Assembly: GCF_034661235.1 (NCBI RefSeq)
Contig: NZ_CP141059.1
Coordinates: forward strand, 2,727,501-2,791,500
DNA length: 64,000 nucleotides
Source: Nocardioides bizhenqiangii
GTDB lineage: Bacteria > Actinomycetota > Actinomycetes > Propionibacteriales > Nocardioidaceae
Direction of reading: 5' to 3'
Made by a program: the position numbers and the translations under genes. Under the pieces are notes generated by a model, which worked only from the letters and a program-made list of their open reading frames with translations, did not search any database and was not told the DNA's origin. Shown piece by piece: positions 33,982-45,471 of the stretch (position 1 is its first letter; each line of letters opens with the position of its first letter).

Positions 33982-36900
33982 TCATCCATGAAGGCTCTCC
34001 ATCATCGCGTTGGCCACGCCGTCCTCGTCGAGCCCGTCGGCCTCGGCCTTCGCCTTCGCCTCGAGCACGATCCGGTAGTCGCGCGGCATGACCTCGGTGA
34101 ACCGGGTGAGCGCGGTCGGCCAGTCGGCGAGCAGCTCCTCGGCGACCTCGGAGCCGGTCTCCTCGAAGTGACGCTTCACCATGCCGTGGAGCACGTCGTC
34201 GTGCACCTCGGCCACGGGGCCGAGCTCGACCAGCTCGCGGTTGACGCGGAACTCCTTGAGGTCGAGCACCCAGGCGACGCCGCCCGACATGCCGGCCGCG
34301 AAGTTGCGTCCGACCGGACCGAGGACGGCGACCTTGCCGCCGGTCATGTACTCGCACCCGTGGTCGCCGACGCCCTCGGTGACCACGGTGGCACCCGAGT
34401 TGCGGACGCAGCAGCGCTCGCCGACACCACCGCGGATGAGGATCTCGCCCGACGTGGCGCCGTAGGCGATGGTGTTGCCGGCGATGATGTGCTCGTTGGC
34501 GTTGAACGGCGCGGTGCGGTCGGGCCGGATCGCGATCCGGCCGCCGGAGAGGCCCTTGCCGACGTAGTCGTTGGCGTCGCCCTCGAGCCGCAGCGTGATG
34601 CCACGCGGGACGAACGCGCCGAAGGACTGGCCCGCTGACCCGATGAACGTGATGTCGATGGTGTCGTCGGGCAGGCCGGCGCCGCCGTACTTCTTGGTCA
34701 CCTCGTGGCCGAGGATCGTGCCCACCGTGCGGTTGACGTTGCGGATCGCGAGCTGGGCGCGCACCGGCTCTCCGTCGTCGATGGCGGCGGCTGCGATCGG
34801 CAGCAGCTCGGTGACGTCGAGCGACTTCTCCAGGCCGTGCTCCTGGGTGCCGGTGTTGCGCACGTCCTGGTCGGGGAAGTGCGTGTCAGCGACGTGGACC
34901 TGGTGCAGGATCGGCGCCAGGTCGAGACCGGAGGCCTTCCAGTGGTGCTGGGCGTCGAGGGTGTCGAGCGCCTGCACCTGGCCGATCGCCTCGTCGAGGC
35001 TGCGGAAGCCCAGCGAGGCGAGCAGCTCACGCACCTCTTCGGCGATGAACTCGAAGAAGTTCACGACGTGCTCGGCCTTGCCGGTGTAGCGCGAGCGCAG
35101 CACCGGGTTCTGGGTGGCGACGCCGACCGGGCAGGTGTCGAGGTGGCAGACCCGCATCAGGATGCAGCCCGACACCACGAGCGGCGCGGTCGCGAAGCCG
35201 TACTCCTCCGCGCCCAGCAGGGCCGCGACGACGACGTCGCGACCGGTCTTGAGCTGACCGTCGGTCTGGACCACGATCCGGTCGCGCAGGCCGTTGAGCA
35301 GCAGCGTCTGCTGCGTCTCGGCGAGCCCGAGCTCCCAGGGACCGCCGGCGTGCTTGAGCGACGTCAACGGGGACGCGCCGGTGCCACCGTCGTGGCCCGA
35401 GATGAGTACGACGTCCGCGTGCGCCTTCGAGACGCCCGCAGCCACCGTGCCGACGCCCACCTCGGACACCAGCTTCACGTGGACGCGGGCGCCCGGGTTG
35501 GCGTTCTTGAGGTCGTGGATCAGCTGCGCGAGGTCCTCGATCGAGTAGATGTCGTGGTGCGGCGGCGGGCTGATCAAACCGACGCCGGGCGTCGAGTGCC
35601 GGGTCTTGGCCACCCACGGGTAGACCTTGTTGCCGGGCAGCTGTCCGCCCTCACCGGGCTTCGCGCCTTGCGCCATCTTGATCTGGATGTCGTCGGAGTT
35701 GGTGAGGTACTCCGAGGTGACACCGAAGCGACCGGAGGCCACCTGCTTGATCGAGCTGCGGCGCTCGGGGTCGTAGAGACGGTCGGCGTCCTCGCCGCCC
35801 TCCCCGGTGTTGGACTTCGCCCCCAGCCGGTTCATCGCGATCGCGAGCGTCTCGTGCGCCTCGCGGCTGATGGAGCCGTAGGACATGGCGCCGGTCGAGA
35901 ACCGCTTGACGATCTCGGAGACCGGCTCGACCTCGTCGATCGAGATCGGCGCCCGGCCGAAGTCCGACGGGTCCTTGAACCGGAACAGCCCGCGCAGGGT
36001 CATCAGCTTCTCGGACTGGTCGTCGACGGCCTGCGTGTACTGCTTGAAGATGTCGTAGCGGCCGGTGCGGGTCGCGTGCTGCAGCCGGAACACCGTCTCC
36101 GGGTTGAACAGGTGCGGCTCGCCCTCGCGGCGCCACTGGTACTCGCCACCGATCTCGAGCTCGCGGTGTGCGGGCGCGATGCCGCCGCGGGGGTAGGCGG
36201 TGGCGTGCCGCCGGGCCACCTCTTCCGCGATGGTGTCGAGCTCGACGCCGCCGAGCTTCGAGGTGGTGCCGGTGAAGTACTTGTCGACGACGGCCTGCGA
36301 CAGACCGATGCACTCGAAGATCTGGGCACCGGTGTAGGAGGCGACCGTCGAGACGCCGATCTTGCTCATCACCTTCACGACACCCTTGCCGAGCGCCTTG
36401 ATCAGGTTGGCGACGGCCGCCTCGGGGTCGGCCTTGACGAAGTAGCCCTCGCGAGCGAGGTCCTCGACCGACTCCATGGCGAGGTAGGGGTTGACCGCCG
36501 CGGCGCCGTAGCCGACGAGCAGCGCGACGTGGTGCACCTCGCGGACGTCGCCGGCCTCGAGCAGCAGGCCGACCTGGGTGCGGGTCTTCTCGCGCACCAG
36601 GTGGTGGTGCACCGCGCCGGTCAGCAGCAGGGACGGGATCGGGGCCAGGTCGGCGGTCGAGTGCCGGTCGGAGAGCACGATGATGCGCGCGCCCCCGGCG
36701 ATCGCCTCGCTGACCTCCTGGCAGATCTCGGCGAGCCGCTTCGCCATCGCCGCTCCCCCGCCCTCGACGGGGTAGAGCCCGCGGGACACGTGGGTGATGA
36801 AGCCCGGCATGTCGCCGTCGCGGTTGATGTGGCGGATCTTGGCCAGGTCGTCGTTGGAGATGACCGGGAACGGCAGCACGACCTGGCGGCACGACGCGGG

Positions 36901-38547
36901 CGTCGGCTCGAGCAGGTTGGCCTCCGGCCCGATGGTGCCGTTGAGGCTGGTCACCAGCTCCTCGCGGATCGCGTCGAGGGGCGGGTTGGTGACCTGGGCG
37001 AACAGCTGGCTGAAGTAGTCGAACAGCAGCCGCGGCCGGTCGCTGAGCGCCGCGATCGGGGTGTCGGTGCCCATCGAGCCGAGCGGCTCGCCACCGTTGC
37101 TGGCCATCGGCGTGAGCAGGATCCGCAGCTCCTCCTCGGTGTAGCCGAAGACCTGCTGGCGGCGGGTGACCGACGCGTGGGTGTGCACGATGTGCTCACG
37201 GTCGGGGATGTCGTCGAGGTGGATCAGACCGGCGTGCAGCCACTCGCCGTACGGATGCTCGGCGGCGAGCTCCGCCTTGATCTCCTCGTCCTCGATGATC
37301 CGGTGGTCGTCGGTGTCGACGAGGAACATCTTGCCGGGCTGGAGGCGTCCCTTGCGGACGATCGTGGCCGGGTCGAGGTCGAGCACGCCGACCTCGGACG
37401 CCAGGACGACGAGGCCGTCGTCGGTCACCCAGAAGCGGGACGGACGAAGCCCGTTGCGGTCGAGCACGGCGCCGATCTGGGTGCCGTCGGTGAACACGAC
37501 GCACGCCGGGCCGTCCCACGGCTCCATCAGGGCGGAGTGGAAGCGGTAGAAGTCGCGCCGCTTCTCCTCCATCTCGGTGTGGTTCTCCCACGCCTCGGGG
37601 ATCATCATCAGCACCGCGTGGGGCAGGCTGCGCCCGCCCATGTGCAGCAGCTCGAGCACCTCGTCGAACGAGGCCGAGTCGGAAGCGCCCTGGGTGCAGA
37701 TCGGGAAGAGCCGCTCGAGGTCGCCGGGGATCACGTCGCTGGACAGCAGCGCCTCCCGGGCCCGCATCCAGTTGCGGTTGCCCATCACGGTGTTGATCTC
37801 GCCGTTGTGGGCGATGAACCGGAACGGGTGCGAGAGCGGCCAGCTGGGGAAGGTGTTGGTCGAGAAGCGCGAGTGCACCACGGCGAGCGCCGATGCCATC
37901 CGCTCGTCGACCAGGTCGGGGAAGAAGTTGTCGAGCTGGTCGGTGGTGAGCATGCCCTTGTAGATCAGGGTGCGCGCGGACAGCGACGGGAAGTAGACGT
38001 CGGTCTCGCGCTCGGCGCGCTTGCGCAGGCAGAACGCGCGGCGCTCGAGCGCCATGCCGGTCAGGCGCTGGCCGGCGCCCTGGACGAAGACCTGGCTGAA
38101 CGTCGGCATGACGCTCGCCGCCATGGTGCCGAGGATGTCGGGGTTGACGGGCACGTCGCGCCAGCCGACGACGGCGAGGCCCTCCTCGGCCGCGATCTCC
38201 TCGATCCGCGCCCGGGTCTTGGCAACCTGCTCCGCGTCACCCGGCAGGAACGCGGTGCCGACGGCGTAGCACCACCGCTCCGGCAGCTCGAAGCCCGCCT
38301 CGCGCGTCACCTCGCGCAGGAACCCGTCCGGGACCTGCAGCAGGATGCCGGCGCCGTCACCCGAGTTGACCTCGGCGCCGGCGGCGCCGCGGTGGTCCAG
38401 GTTGCGCAGTGCGGTGAGGGCCTTGACCACGATGTCGTGGCTGGCCACGCCGGTCATCGTCGCGACGAAGGCGACGCCGCAGGCGTCGTGCTCGTTGCGC
38501 GGGTCGTAAAGACCCTCGGGCGGCGGGAACGCGTGCGAGTAAGGCAC
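33982..38547 (-). CDS. gltB: Glutamate synthase (NADPH) large subunit
   Basis: 1521 aa from GTG 38547, with GGGAGA upstream; an in-frame ATG at 38607 lacks such a site. A short propeptide precedes the N-terminal nucleophile Cys in [16 protein letters not shown], so processing of the leader is expected. The glutamine amidotransferase domain ends near residue 430. The FMN-binding synthase domain includes [21 protein letters not shown] and [34 protein letters not shown] segments. The 3Fe-4S ligands are in [15 protein letters not shown], and a C-terminal beta-helix closes the protein. Forms the GOGAT complex with GltD. Confidence 0.97.
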   Translation of the reverse strand: MPYSHAFPPPEGLYDPRNEHDACGVAFVATMTGVASHDIVVKALTALRNLDHRGAAGAEVNSGDGAGILLQVPDGFLREVTREAGFELPERWCYAVGTAFLPGDAEQVAKTRARIEEIAAEEGLAVVGWRDVPVNPDILGTMAASVMPTFSQVFVQGAGQRLTGMALERRAFCLRKRAERETDVYFPSLSARTLIYKGMLTTDQLDNFFPDLVDERMASALAVVHSRFSTNTFPSWPLSHPFRFIAHNGEINTVMGNRNWMRAREALLSSDVIPGDLERLFPICTQGASDSASFDEVLELLHMGGRSLPHAVLMMIPEAWENHTEMEEKRRDFYRFHSALMEPWDGPACVVFTDGTQIGAVLDRNGLRPSRFWVTDDGLVVLASEVGVLDLDPATIVRKGRLQPGKMFLVDTDDHRIIEDEEIKAELAAEHPYGEWLHAGLIHLDDIPDREHIVHTHASVTRRQQVFGYTEEELRILLTPMASNGGEPLGSMGTDTPIAALSDRPRLLFDYFSQLFAQVTNPPLDAIREELVTSLNGTIGPEANLLEPTPASCRQVVLPFPVISNDDLAKIRHINRDGDMPGFITHVSRGLYPVEGGGAAMAKRLAEICQEVSEAIAGGARIIVLSDRHSTADLAPIPSLLLTGAVHHHLVREKTRTQVGLLLEAGDVREVHHVALLVGYGAAAVNPYLAMESVEDLAREGYFVKADPEAAVANLIKALGKGVVKVMSKIGVSTVASYTGAQIFECIGLSQAVVDKYFTGTTSKLGGVELDTIAEEVARRHATAYPRGGIAPAHRELEIGGEYQWRREGEPHLFNPETVFRLQHATRTGRYDIFKQYTQAVDDQSEKLMTLRGLFRFKDPSDFGRAPISIDEVEPVSEIVKRFSTGAMSYGSISREAHETLAIAMNRLGAKSNTGEGGEDADRLYDPERRSSIKQVASGRFGVTSEYLTNSDDIQIKMAQGAKPGEGGQLPGNKVYPWVAKTRHSTPGVGLISPPPHHDIYSIEDLAQLIHDLKNANPGARVHVKLVSEVGVGTVAAGVSKAHADVVLISGHDGGTGASPLTSLKHAGGPWELGLAETQQTLLLNGLRDRIVVQTDGQLKTGRDVVVAALLGAEEYGFATAPLVVSGCILMRVCHLDTCPVGVATQNPVLRSRYTGKAEHVVNFFEFIAEEVRELLASLGFRSLDEAIGQVQALDTLDAQHHWKASGLDLAPILHQVHVADTHFPDQDVRNTGTQEHGLEKSLDVTELLPIAAAAIDDGEPVRAQLAIRNVNRTVGTILGHEVTKKYGGAGLPDDTIDITFIGSAGQSFGAFVPRGITLRLEGDANDYVGKGLSGGRIAIRPDRTAPFNANEHIIAGNTIAYGATSGEILIRGGVGERCCVRNSGATVVTEGVGDHGCEYMTGGKVAVLGPVGRNFAAGMSGGVAWVLDLKEFRVNRELVELGPVAEVHDDVLHGMVKRHFEETGSEVAEELLADWPTALTRFTEVMPRDYRIVLEAKAKAEADGLDEDGVANAMMESLHG

Positions 38548-38689
38548 CAGTGTTCTCCCGTCGGCTTCGTCTGCGGCCTGCTCCAACGATCTCAGGCAAG
38601 GGTCCACAGAAGGTGGGGCGCAAGGGACGTCACTGGCCCACGCGGCGGAGCCCTCAGGTTACCACCGCGTGACATCGGGAAGTCACGCG

Positions 38690-39712
38690 TCAGTCCTCGG
38701 TGGACACCTTCCGGGCCGCGGGCGCATCGTCGCCGGATTCGTCCTGCGGATCGGCGTCCTCGGCCGGATCGGTCCCGGCTTCGGGCTCGTCCGCGGTCAC
38801 GTCCTCGGCATCCGGCTCGGGTCCCCTGCCGTCGCGGTAGACCGACTCCTCACGACCCGGATGACGTCGCATGGAGACGACGAAGTAGATCGCCGCGGCG
38901 ACGAACAGCACGATCGAGGTCCACACGTTGAACCGGAGCCCGAACACGTTCTCGAGCTGGACGTCGTCGATCCGGAGGTACTCGATCCAGCCGCGGCCGG
39001 CCGTGTAGGCCATCACGTAGACCGCCATCACCCGGCCGTACCCGAGCTTGAACCGACGCTCGAGCCAGATCACCAGCACGAAGGCGGCCAGGTTCCAGAG
39101 GCACTCGTAGAGGAACGTGGGGTGGAACGTCGTACCGACCTCGAAGGTGCAGGTGCCCGAGCCCTCCGGGTAGTCGCATTCGGTCGGCCAGTGCTCCCGG
39201 TCGATCTCGAGGCCCCACGGCAGGTCGGTGGGCCGGCCGTAGAGCTCCTGGTTGAACCAGTTGCCCCACCGCCCGATCGCCTGCGCGACGAGCACGCCCG
39301 GCGCGAGGGCGTCGGCCATCGGCAGGAACCGGATGCCCTTGGCGCGGCACCCGAGGTAGGCGCCGACCGCGCCGAGCGCGACGCCACCCCAGATCCCGAG
39401 GCCGCCGCGCCACACGTAGAGCGCGGTGACCGGGTTCTCGCCGTCGCCGAAGTAGCGTTCCCAGTCGGTGGCCACGTGGTAGAGCCGCGCGCCGACGATG
39501 CCGAACGGCACCGCCCAGATCGCGATGTCCTGGACGTCGCCGGGCCTCCCTCCGCGGGCGACCCACCGGCGCTCGCCGATCCAGATCGCGGCGACGATGC
39601 CGAGGATGATGCACAGGGCGTAGCCGCGGATCGGGACCGGGCCGAGGTCCCAGACCCCGTCGTCGGGGCTGGGGATCGTGAAGATCAGCTCGGGGATCAG
39701 CGCAGGAAGCAC
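38690..39712 (-). CDS. lgt: Prolipoprotein diacylglyceryl transferase
   Basis: 340 aa. About seven helices with the Lgt signature GRWGNWFNQELYGRPT (about 138-153) and FHPTFLYE; RGYALCIILGI opens the first helix. It transfers diacylglycerol from phosphatidylglycerol to the lipobox cysteine of exported proteins. The last 60 residues are an acidic, disordered cytoplasmic tail (EPEAGTDPAEDADPQDES), common in actinobacterial Lgt. 3 nt downstream of the Sco1-like lipoprotein gene, itself a likely substrate. Confidence 0.96.
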   Translation of the reverse strand: MLPALIPELIFTIPSPDDGVWDLGPVPIRGYALCIILGIVAAIWIGERRWVARGGRPGDVQDIAIWAVPFGIVGARLYHVATDWERYFGDGENPVTALYVWRGGLGIWGGVALGAVGAYLGCRAKGIRFLPMADALAPGVLVAQAIGRWGNWFNQELYGRPTDLPWGLEIDREHWPTECDYPEGSGTCTFEVGTTFHPTFLYECLWNLAAFVLVIWLERRFKLGYGRVMAVYVMAYTAGRGWIEYLRIDDVQLENVFGLRFNVWTSIVLFVAAAIYFVVSMRRHPGREESVYRDGRGPEPDAEDVTADEPEAGTDPAEDADPQDESGDDAPAARKVSTED

Positions 39713-39715
39713 AGG

Positions 39716-40321
39716 TCAGTCCTCTGACAGCAGGGTGTGGATGTCGTTGGCGAACTCGACCGCGGACGTCTCCTGGTTCCAGACGACCACGGCTTCGGCC
39801 TCGTCGTCGATCCCGAGCACGAAGGTCGAGTGTCCGCCGAGATCGTAGCCACCACTGGGCAGCTTCTTGCCGTCGTTGACGTAGAGGTGCAGCGGATCAC
39901 CGGCCGCGACGATGTCGTCGAGCTCCCCGGTGAGGCCGATGAAGCCCTCGCCGTAGTCGTCGAGGTAGTCACGCAACGCGGCCTCGTCGTCGCGCTTCGG
40001 GTCGGTGGTCACGAACACCATGTCGACCTGCTCGCGGTCGTCCTCGTCGAGCCGGTTGAGACCGGCTGCGATGTTGTTCATGACCAGCGGGCAGAGGTCC
40101 GGGCAGTGGGTGTAGCCGAAGAACACCAGGGTCATCGGCTTGTCGGTGTCGGCCGCCAGGGAGTACGGCGCTCCGTCGGTGTCGGTCAGCTCGACCGTCG
40201 GGGCCGCATAGGGCTGGTCGAGCCGCGCACCGGTGAACTCCTCCTCGTCCCCGGACCCGCCACAGGCGGACACCAGGCAGGCCAGGACGGCGACCACTCC
40301 GAGCAACAAACCGCGCCGCAT
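39716..40321 (-). CDS. Sco1/SenC/PrrC-family copper lipoprotein
   Basis: 201 aa. Lipobox VSAC (Cys about 20). Thioredoxin-like fold with the copper site CPDLCP in FFGYTHCPDLCPLVMNNI and the distal His in GGHSTFVLG. Sco proteins deliver copper to the CuA site of cytochrome oxidase or act as thiol reductants outside the membrane. Sits between trpA (stop adjacent, no gap) and lgt in one transcript, so its expression is tied to the trp genes. Confidence 0.92.
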   Translation of the reverse strand: MRRGLLLGVVAVLACLVSACGGSGDEEEFTGARLDQPYAAPTVELTDTDGAPYSLAADTDKPMTLVFFGYTHCPDLCPLVMNNIAAGLNRLDEDDREQVDMVFVTTDPKRDDEAALRDYLDDYGEGFIGLTGELDDIVAAGDPLHLYVNDGKKLPSGGYDLGGHSTFVLGIDDEAEAVVVWNQETSAVEFANDIHTLLSED

Positions 40322-41142
40322 CTACTGACGCACTCCCCCGGCCAGGTCCTCGGTCAGCGCCGCCAGCGCACTGCGGCCGGCGTCGAGGTCGTCCGGGTGG
40401 TCGAGCAGGACGCGGACGAACGCGGACCCCACGATCACGCCGTCGGCGTACGACGCCACCTCCGCGGCCTGGGTGCCGTTGCTGACGCCGAGGCCGACCC
40501 CGACCGGCAGCCCCGGCGCCCCCGCTGAAGCAGTCTCGATCGCCCTTTTGGTCCGGGTCACCAGCGGCCCGGCCAGGTCGCTGGTCGCGGCACGGGCGCC
40601 GGTGACGCCCATGACGGCGGTGGCGTAGACGAATCCCCGGCAGGCAGCGGTCGTCATCGCGATCCGTTCGTCGGTCGAGGACGGAGCGACGAGGAACACC
40701 TTGTCGAGACCGCGGGCGTCCGCGGCCGCGATCCACTCGGGGGCGAAGTCGGGGGTCAGGTCCGGCGTGATCAGCCCGGCGCCGCCGGCGTCGTACAGGT
40801 CCTGCGCGAAGCGCTCCACGCCGTACCGCTCGACGGGGTTCCAGTAGGTCATGACCAGCGTCGGGGTACCGGTCGCGGCGACCGCCTCGACGGTGCGGAG
40901 CACGTCGACGGTGCGGACACCGGCGTCGAGCGCCTGCTGCGCGGCCGCCTGGATGGTCGGGCCGTCCATGACCGGGTCGCTGTAGGGCAGGCCGATCTCG
41001 ATGACGTCACAGCCGGCCTCGACCATGGTCCGGAGCGCGGCGATGCCGCCGTCGACCGTCGGGAACCCGGCGGGCAGGTAGCCGACCAGGGCGGCGCGGC
41101 CGTCGGCGCGGGCCTTCTCGTAGGCGATGCCGGCGCTGGTGG

Positions 41143-41146
<4 letters not shown>
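40322..41146 (-). CDS. trpA: Tryptophan synthase alpha subunit
   Basis: 274 aa from GTG 41146 (overlapping trpB by GTGA). Catalytic Glu and Asp lie in [19 protein letters not shown], with TPDLTPDF and [15 protein letters not shown] for the phosphate site. Cleaves indole-3-glycerol phosphate to indole, which tunnels to TrpB. Confidence 0.96.
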
Positions 41147-42371
<1,225 letters not shown>

Positions 42372-42375
<4 letters not shown>

Positions 42376-43154
42376 GCCTCGACTCCTGTCATTGCTGAGA
42401 CCGTCGCGCGCGGGGCACCGTCCTTGACCAGCGCCTCGCCGACGAGCACCACCCGGGCGCCCTCGGCGACGTAGCGCTTCACGTCGGTCGGCCCGCTGAT
42501 GCCCGACTCCGCGACGAGCACGCGGTCTGCGGGGACCAGCGGCGCCAGTCGTCCGAACGCGTCGGGATCGACCTCGAGCGTCTTGAGGTTGCGGGCGTTG
42601 ACGCCGATCAGCTCCGCGCCGAGCACGACCGCGCGGTCGGTCTCGGCCTCGTCGTGCACCTCGACCAGCACGGTCAGCCCCAGCTCGCGAGCGGTGTCGT
42701 GGAGCCGGCGCAGCTCGTCGTCGGTCAACGCGGCCACGATCAGCAGCGCCAGGTCGGCTCCGGCCGCGCGGGCCTCGAGCAGCTGGTAGTCGCTGACGAT
42801 GAAGTCCTTGCGCAGCAGCGGTACGTCGACCGCGGCCCGCACCGCGCGCAGGTCGTCGAGGCTGCCTCCGAACCGGCGTTCCTCGGTGAGCACGCTGATC
42901 GCTGCGGCCCCGCCGGCGGCGTACTCCCGCGCCAGGGCAGCCGCGTCGGGGATGTCGGCGAGGTCACCCTTGCTGGGGCTGCGTCGCTTGACCTCGGCGA
43001 TCACGCTCGACCCCGGGCGACGGAAGTGGGGCATCGGGTCGCGCGGCTCCGGGGCGTCGGCCAGCCGCGCGCGCAGCTCCTCCGCCGGCACCGCAGCCTC
43101 GCGGGCAGCGAGGTCCTCGCGGACACCGGCGACGATGCCGTCGAGCACCGACAT
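42372..43154 (-). CDS. trpC: Indole-3-glycerol phosphate synthase
   Basis: 260 aa from ATG 43154 with GGAGG at a good distance. Longer starts lack a site. TIM barrel with [54 protein letters not shown] and VAESGISG, all canonical. It is not fused to TrpF, whose reaction is covered by PriA at 61391. Confidence 0.97.
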
Positions 43155-43322
43155 TGCGCCTCCGTGACTGAGCTTTCTCCGACCCGAACACTCCGGTCGG
43201 CGGACGTCCAAGTCTCCCACGCGGGCGGCACCGTCATGACATCGCCCGGGATGCGGCCGCCCCGTTCGAGAGCCGATCCGGGACACGTCCGCGCACCCGG
43301 TTGCCACCGCCGCGAGTGCGAC

Positions 43323-43328
43323 TAGAGT
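43323..43328 (+). promoter_or_regulatory. -10 box upstream of the DUF4190 gene
   Basis: TAGAGT about 50 nt before GTG 43378. With AAGGGG at 43366-43371 this is a leadered gene, unlike many here. The box faces the trpC upstream region. Confidence 0.45.
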
Positions 43329-43377
43329 CTCTGCCGTCGCCCGGGAGGTGCCCGGGCCCGTGCCGAAGGGGCATCAC

Positions 43378-43764
43378 GTGAGCTACGAACCACCCAACTA
43401 CGGCAGTCCCCCGCCTCCCCCGCCCGGCGGTGGTGGTGGGTACGGCGCGCCCCCGCCCGGTGGCGGCTACGGCGCGTCCGGCCCCGGGTACGGCGGCGCC
43501 CAGCCGCAGAGCACCTCGGTGATGGCGATCATCTCTCTCGTCACCGGCATCCTCAGCATCGTCTGCTGCGGAAGCTTCATCTTCGGCATCGCTGCCGTGA
43601 TCCTCGGCTTCCTCGGCCGCAAGGAGATCAACGAGTCCAACGGGGCCAAGAAGGGCGCCGGGATGGCGATGGCCGGCCTGATCCTCGGCGCGGTGGGCAT
43701 CGCGGTCTCCGCGCTCTACTGGATCCTGGTCGTCGCGGGCAGCTTCGACGGCTACTACGGCTGA
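43378..43764 (+). CDS. DUF4190 membrane protein with Pro/Gly-rich N-terminus
   Basis: 128 aa from GTG 43378; ribosome-binding site AAGGGG 6 nt upstream. The first 45 residues are Pro, Gly and Tyr repeats. Two helices then follow (about 48-78, MAIISLVTGILSIVCCGSFIFGIAAVILGFLG, and about 92-118, AGMAMAGLILGAVGIAVSALYWILVV), with the RKEINESNGAKKGAGMA loop typical of DUF4190. Function unknown; possibly a membrane-organising protein. Divergent from trpC. Confidence 0.85.
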   Translation: MSYEPPNYGSPPPPPPGGGGGYGAPPPGGGYGASGPGYGGAQPQSTSVMAIISLVTGILSIVCCGSFIFGIAAVILGFLGRKEINESNGAKKGAGMAMAGLILGAVGIAVSALYWILVVAGSFDGYYG

Positions 43765-43795
43765 CCTCTGAGGGACGTGCCCGGCGGCGCGGCCG

Positions 43796-44260
43796 CTACG
43801 GCGCCAGCCAGGCTCCCGCCGGCACGTTCCTCAGCACCGTGAACACGGCCAGCACGACCACGAGGGTCAGCCCCGACCAGTTCATGGCGCGTTCCGACGG
43901 GTCCCACGACCGTCCGCGCCAGCGGCCCAGGCTCCACCGCGCGAAGACGTAGGCGAGCACCGGGATCGCCGCGACGAGGAGCAGGTTGCTCGAGGCCGCG
44001 TCGACGAGCTGCAGGTTGGTCAGGTCGTTGACGGCCCGCAGGCCGCCGCAGCCCGGGCACTCGATCCCGAAGACGGCCTTCGTCGGGCAGATCCCCCACG
44101 TGCCCTGCACGTGCGGGTCGCGGACGTGGAGGGCGACCGTCGCCGCAGCCACGGCGCCGACGGCCGCCGTCGGCAGCATCAGTCTCCGCCACCGCGGTCG
44201 GACGTCCCCGCGTTCCGCCACCACCCGGTGGTCGGGTGGCGTCGCGGGCGCGGTGGTCAC
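43796..44260 (-). CDS. DUF2752 membrane protein
   Basis: 154 aa. Helix about 27-46, then the DUF2752 signature CPTKAVFGIECPGCGGLRAVNDL (about 58-80) with three cysteines in CPxxxxxGxxCPGCGxxR form, and two further helices. Role unknown; the cysteine motif suggests metal or redox function at the membrane. Convergent with the DUF4190 gene; 15 nt after the HGxxPAAW gene. Confidence 0.85.
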   Translation of the reverse strand: MTTAPATPPDHRVVAERGDVRPRWRRLMLPTAAVGAVAAATVALHVRDPHVQGTWGICPTKAVFGIECPGCGGLRAVNDLTNLQLVDAASSNLLLVAAIPVLAYVFARWSLGRWRGRSWDPSERAMNWSGLTLVVVLAVFTVLRNVPAGAWLAP

Positions 44261-44275
44261 GGCATCCGCCGGCCG

Positions 44276-44476
44276 TCAGTGACCGGACTGGTGCAGGCCG
44301 GCCTTGTCCATGGCGACGAACACCACGCCTGCGGCGATCACGATGACCACGCCGATCCAGAACAGCACCATGCTGACGGGGCTGAACATCAGGCCGACGC
44401 CACCCACGACGAAGCCGGCCAGCGCCACGACGACGGCGGTCCAGGCAGCGGGGGTGTTGCCGTGGTTGTCAGACAT
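44276..44476 (-). CDS. HGxxPAAW-family small membrane protein, 66 aa
   Basis: MSDNHGNTPAAWTAVVV carries the HGxxPAAW motif that names this actinobacterial family, almost always found among trp genes. Two helices (about 11-31 and 35-55). GAGGAG precedes ATG 44476. Function unknown; a link to tryptophan synthesis is inferred from position only. Confidence 0.9.
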   Translation of the reverse strand: MSDNHGNTPAAWTAVVVALAGFVVGGVGLMFSPVSMVLFWIGVVIVIAAGVVFVAMDKAGLHQSGH

Positions 44477-44506
44477 GCACGCGCTCCTCGGTTCGGGTTC
44501 GCAAAG

Positions 44507-44512
44507 ATTCTA
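44507..44512 (-). promoter_or_regulatory. -10 box upstream of the HGxxPAAW gene
   Basis: TAGAAT on the minus strand, overlapping the stop of the preceding gene and about 31 nt before ATG 44476. It could give a second promoter inside the his-trp run. Confidence 0.4.
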
Positions 44513-45112
44513 GGGGCCGGTCGTCCGGTCGTGGTCCGTCGGGTCGTCGCCCTCGTCCATCGACTTCCAGAGGTCGAGGCTGGTGCGCTCCTCGGGAGGG
44601 GCGTCCGACGGCTGGGCCTCGTGGGACGCCGGTGCGTCGTACCGACTGCCCATCTCGGGCCACTCGGGCGACCACCACACGGCGGCGACGGCAGCGACCA
44701 GCGCGACGACGGATGCTGCCATCGCCAGCCAGAACCAGCCGGTGTACTCGATGGGTGCTCCGAGCTCGACGACCACCTCGTCGCTCTTGACGAGGCCCTC
44801 GACGACCAGGGTCAGCACCAGCGCCGCCGCCGAAGCGGCGGCCAGCGCCGCCACGATCCGACGGAGCAGACCGCCGGTGACGAGGACGACGCCCCAGCAC
44901 GCGAGCATGACGAGGGCGAAGGCACCGGCGAGGGGCAGCTCCTTGATGTGCTCGCTCTGCGCGATCGCCCCGGCGCCGAGCTGCTCCAGCCGCGCCTCCT
45001 GCACCTGCATCAGCGGGCGGTGACCGGCGAGCGCCGACAGGCCGCTGGCGGCGATCCCGACGAGGACCACCGGCCAGAACGCGCGTCTCCCCGTCACGCC
45101 CTGCGGCGTCAC
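44510..45112 (-). CDS. Trp biosynthesis-associated membrane protein
   Basis: 200 aa from GTG 45112, overlapping hisI by GTGA. Four helices (about 10-30, 55-78, 84-110 and 128-150) with the family's [28 protein letters not shown] opening and [29 protein letters not shown]. An acidic tail follows. It matches the TIGR02234 type that normally sits beside trpE; here trpE is missing and hisI is the direct neighbour. Function unknown. Confidence 0.88.
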   Translation of the reverse strand: MTPQGVTGRRAFWPVVLVGIAASGLSALAGHRPLMQVQEARLEQLGAGAIAQSEHIKELPLAGAFALVMLACWGVVLVTGGLLRRIVAALAAASAAALVLTLVVEGLVKSDEVVVELGAPIEYTGWFWLAMAASVVALVAAVAAVWWSPEWPEMGSRYDAPASHEAQPSDAPPEERTSLDLWKSMDEGDDPTDHDRTTGP

Positions 45113-45447
45113 CCGAGCAGCCCGTCGTCGAAGCAGGTGCGGGTGCCGGTGTGGCACGCCGGACCCTCCTGGTCGACCTTGACCAGGAGCGTGTCGCCGT
45201 CGCAGTCCATCCGGACCTCCTTCACGTGCTGGCGGTTGCCGGAGGTCTCGCCCTTGACCCAGTAGTCCTGCCGCGAGCGGCTCCAGTACGTCGCCCGCCC
45301 GGTGCTGAGGCTGCGGTGCAGTGCCTCGTCGTCCATCCACGCCAGCATCAGCACCTCACCGGTGTCGTACTGCTGGACGATCGCCGGCACCAGGCCGGCG
45401 TCGTTGCGCGAGAGCCGGGCGGCGACAGTCGGGTCGAGGGAGGTCAC
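45109..45447 (-). CDS. hisI: Phosphoribosyl-AMP cyclohydrolase
   Basis: 112 aa, stand-alone form without His[41 protein letters not shown] is the PRA-CH core, with Mg ligands in MDCDGD and zinc ligands in the C-terminal HTGTRTCF. Opens the imidazole precursor ring in step 3 of histidine synthesis. It has its own -10 box, consistent with separation from hisF by about 15 kb. Confidence 0.96.
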   Translation of the reverse strand: MTSLDPTVAARLSRNDAGLVPAIVQQYDTGEVLMLAWMDDEALHRSLSTGRATYWSRSRQDYWVKGETSGNRQHVKEVRMDCDGDTLLVKVDQEGPACHTGTRTCFDDGLLG

Positions 45448-45453
45448 GCCCCC

Positions 45454-45459
45454 ATTATC
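45454..45459 (-). promoter_or_regulatory. -10 box of leaderless hisI
   Basis: GATAAT on the minus strand, 6 nt before GTG 45447, in the 24-nt gap after the ABC exporter genes. Confidence 0.6.
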
Positions 45460-45471
45460 CGGGGTCGCGCC

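Noticed and set aside
34705..38931. 1408-codon open frame antisense to gltB
   Set aside because: Shadow of gltB; composition-driven, no domain, and it runs past the gltB start into the lgt spacer.
43001..43237. Possible trp leader peptide with two Trp codons (WETW) upstream of trpC
   Set aside because: The frame does not stop before trpC but runs far into it, and no terminator/antiterminator hairpins are visible, so attenuation is not supported.
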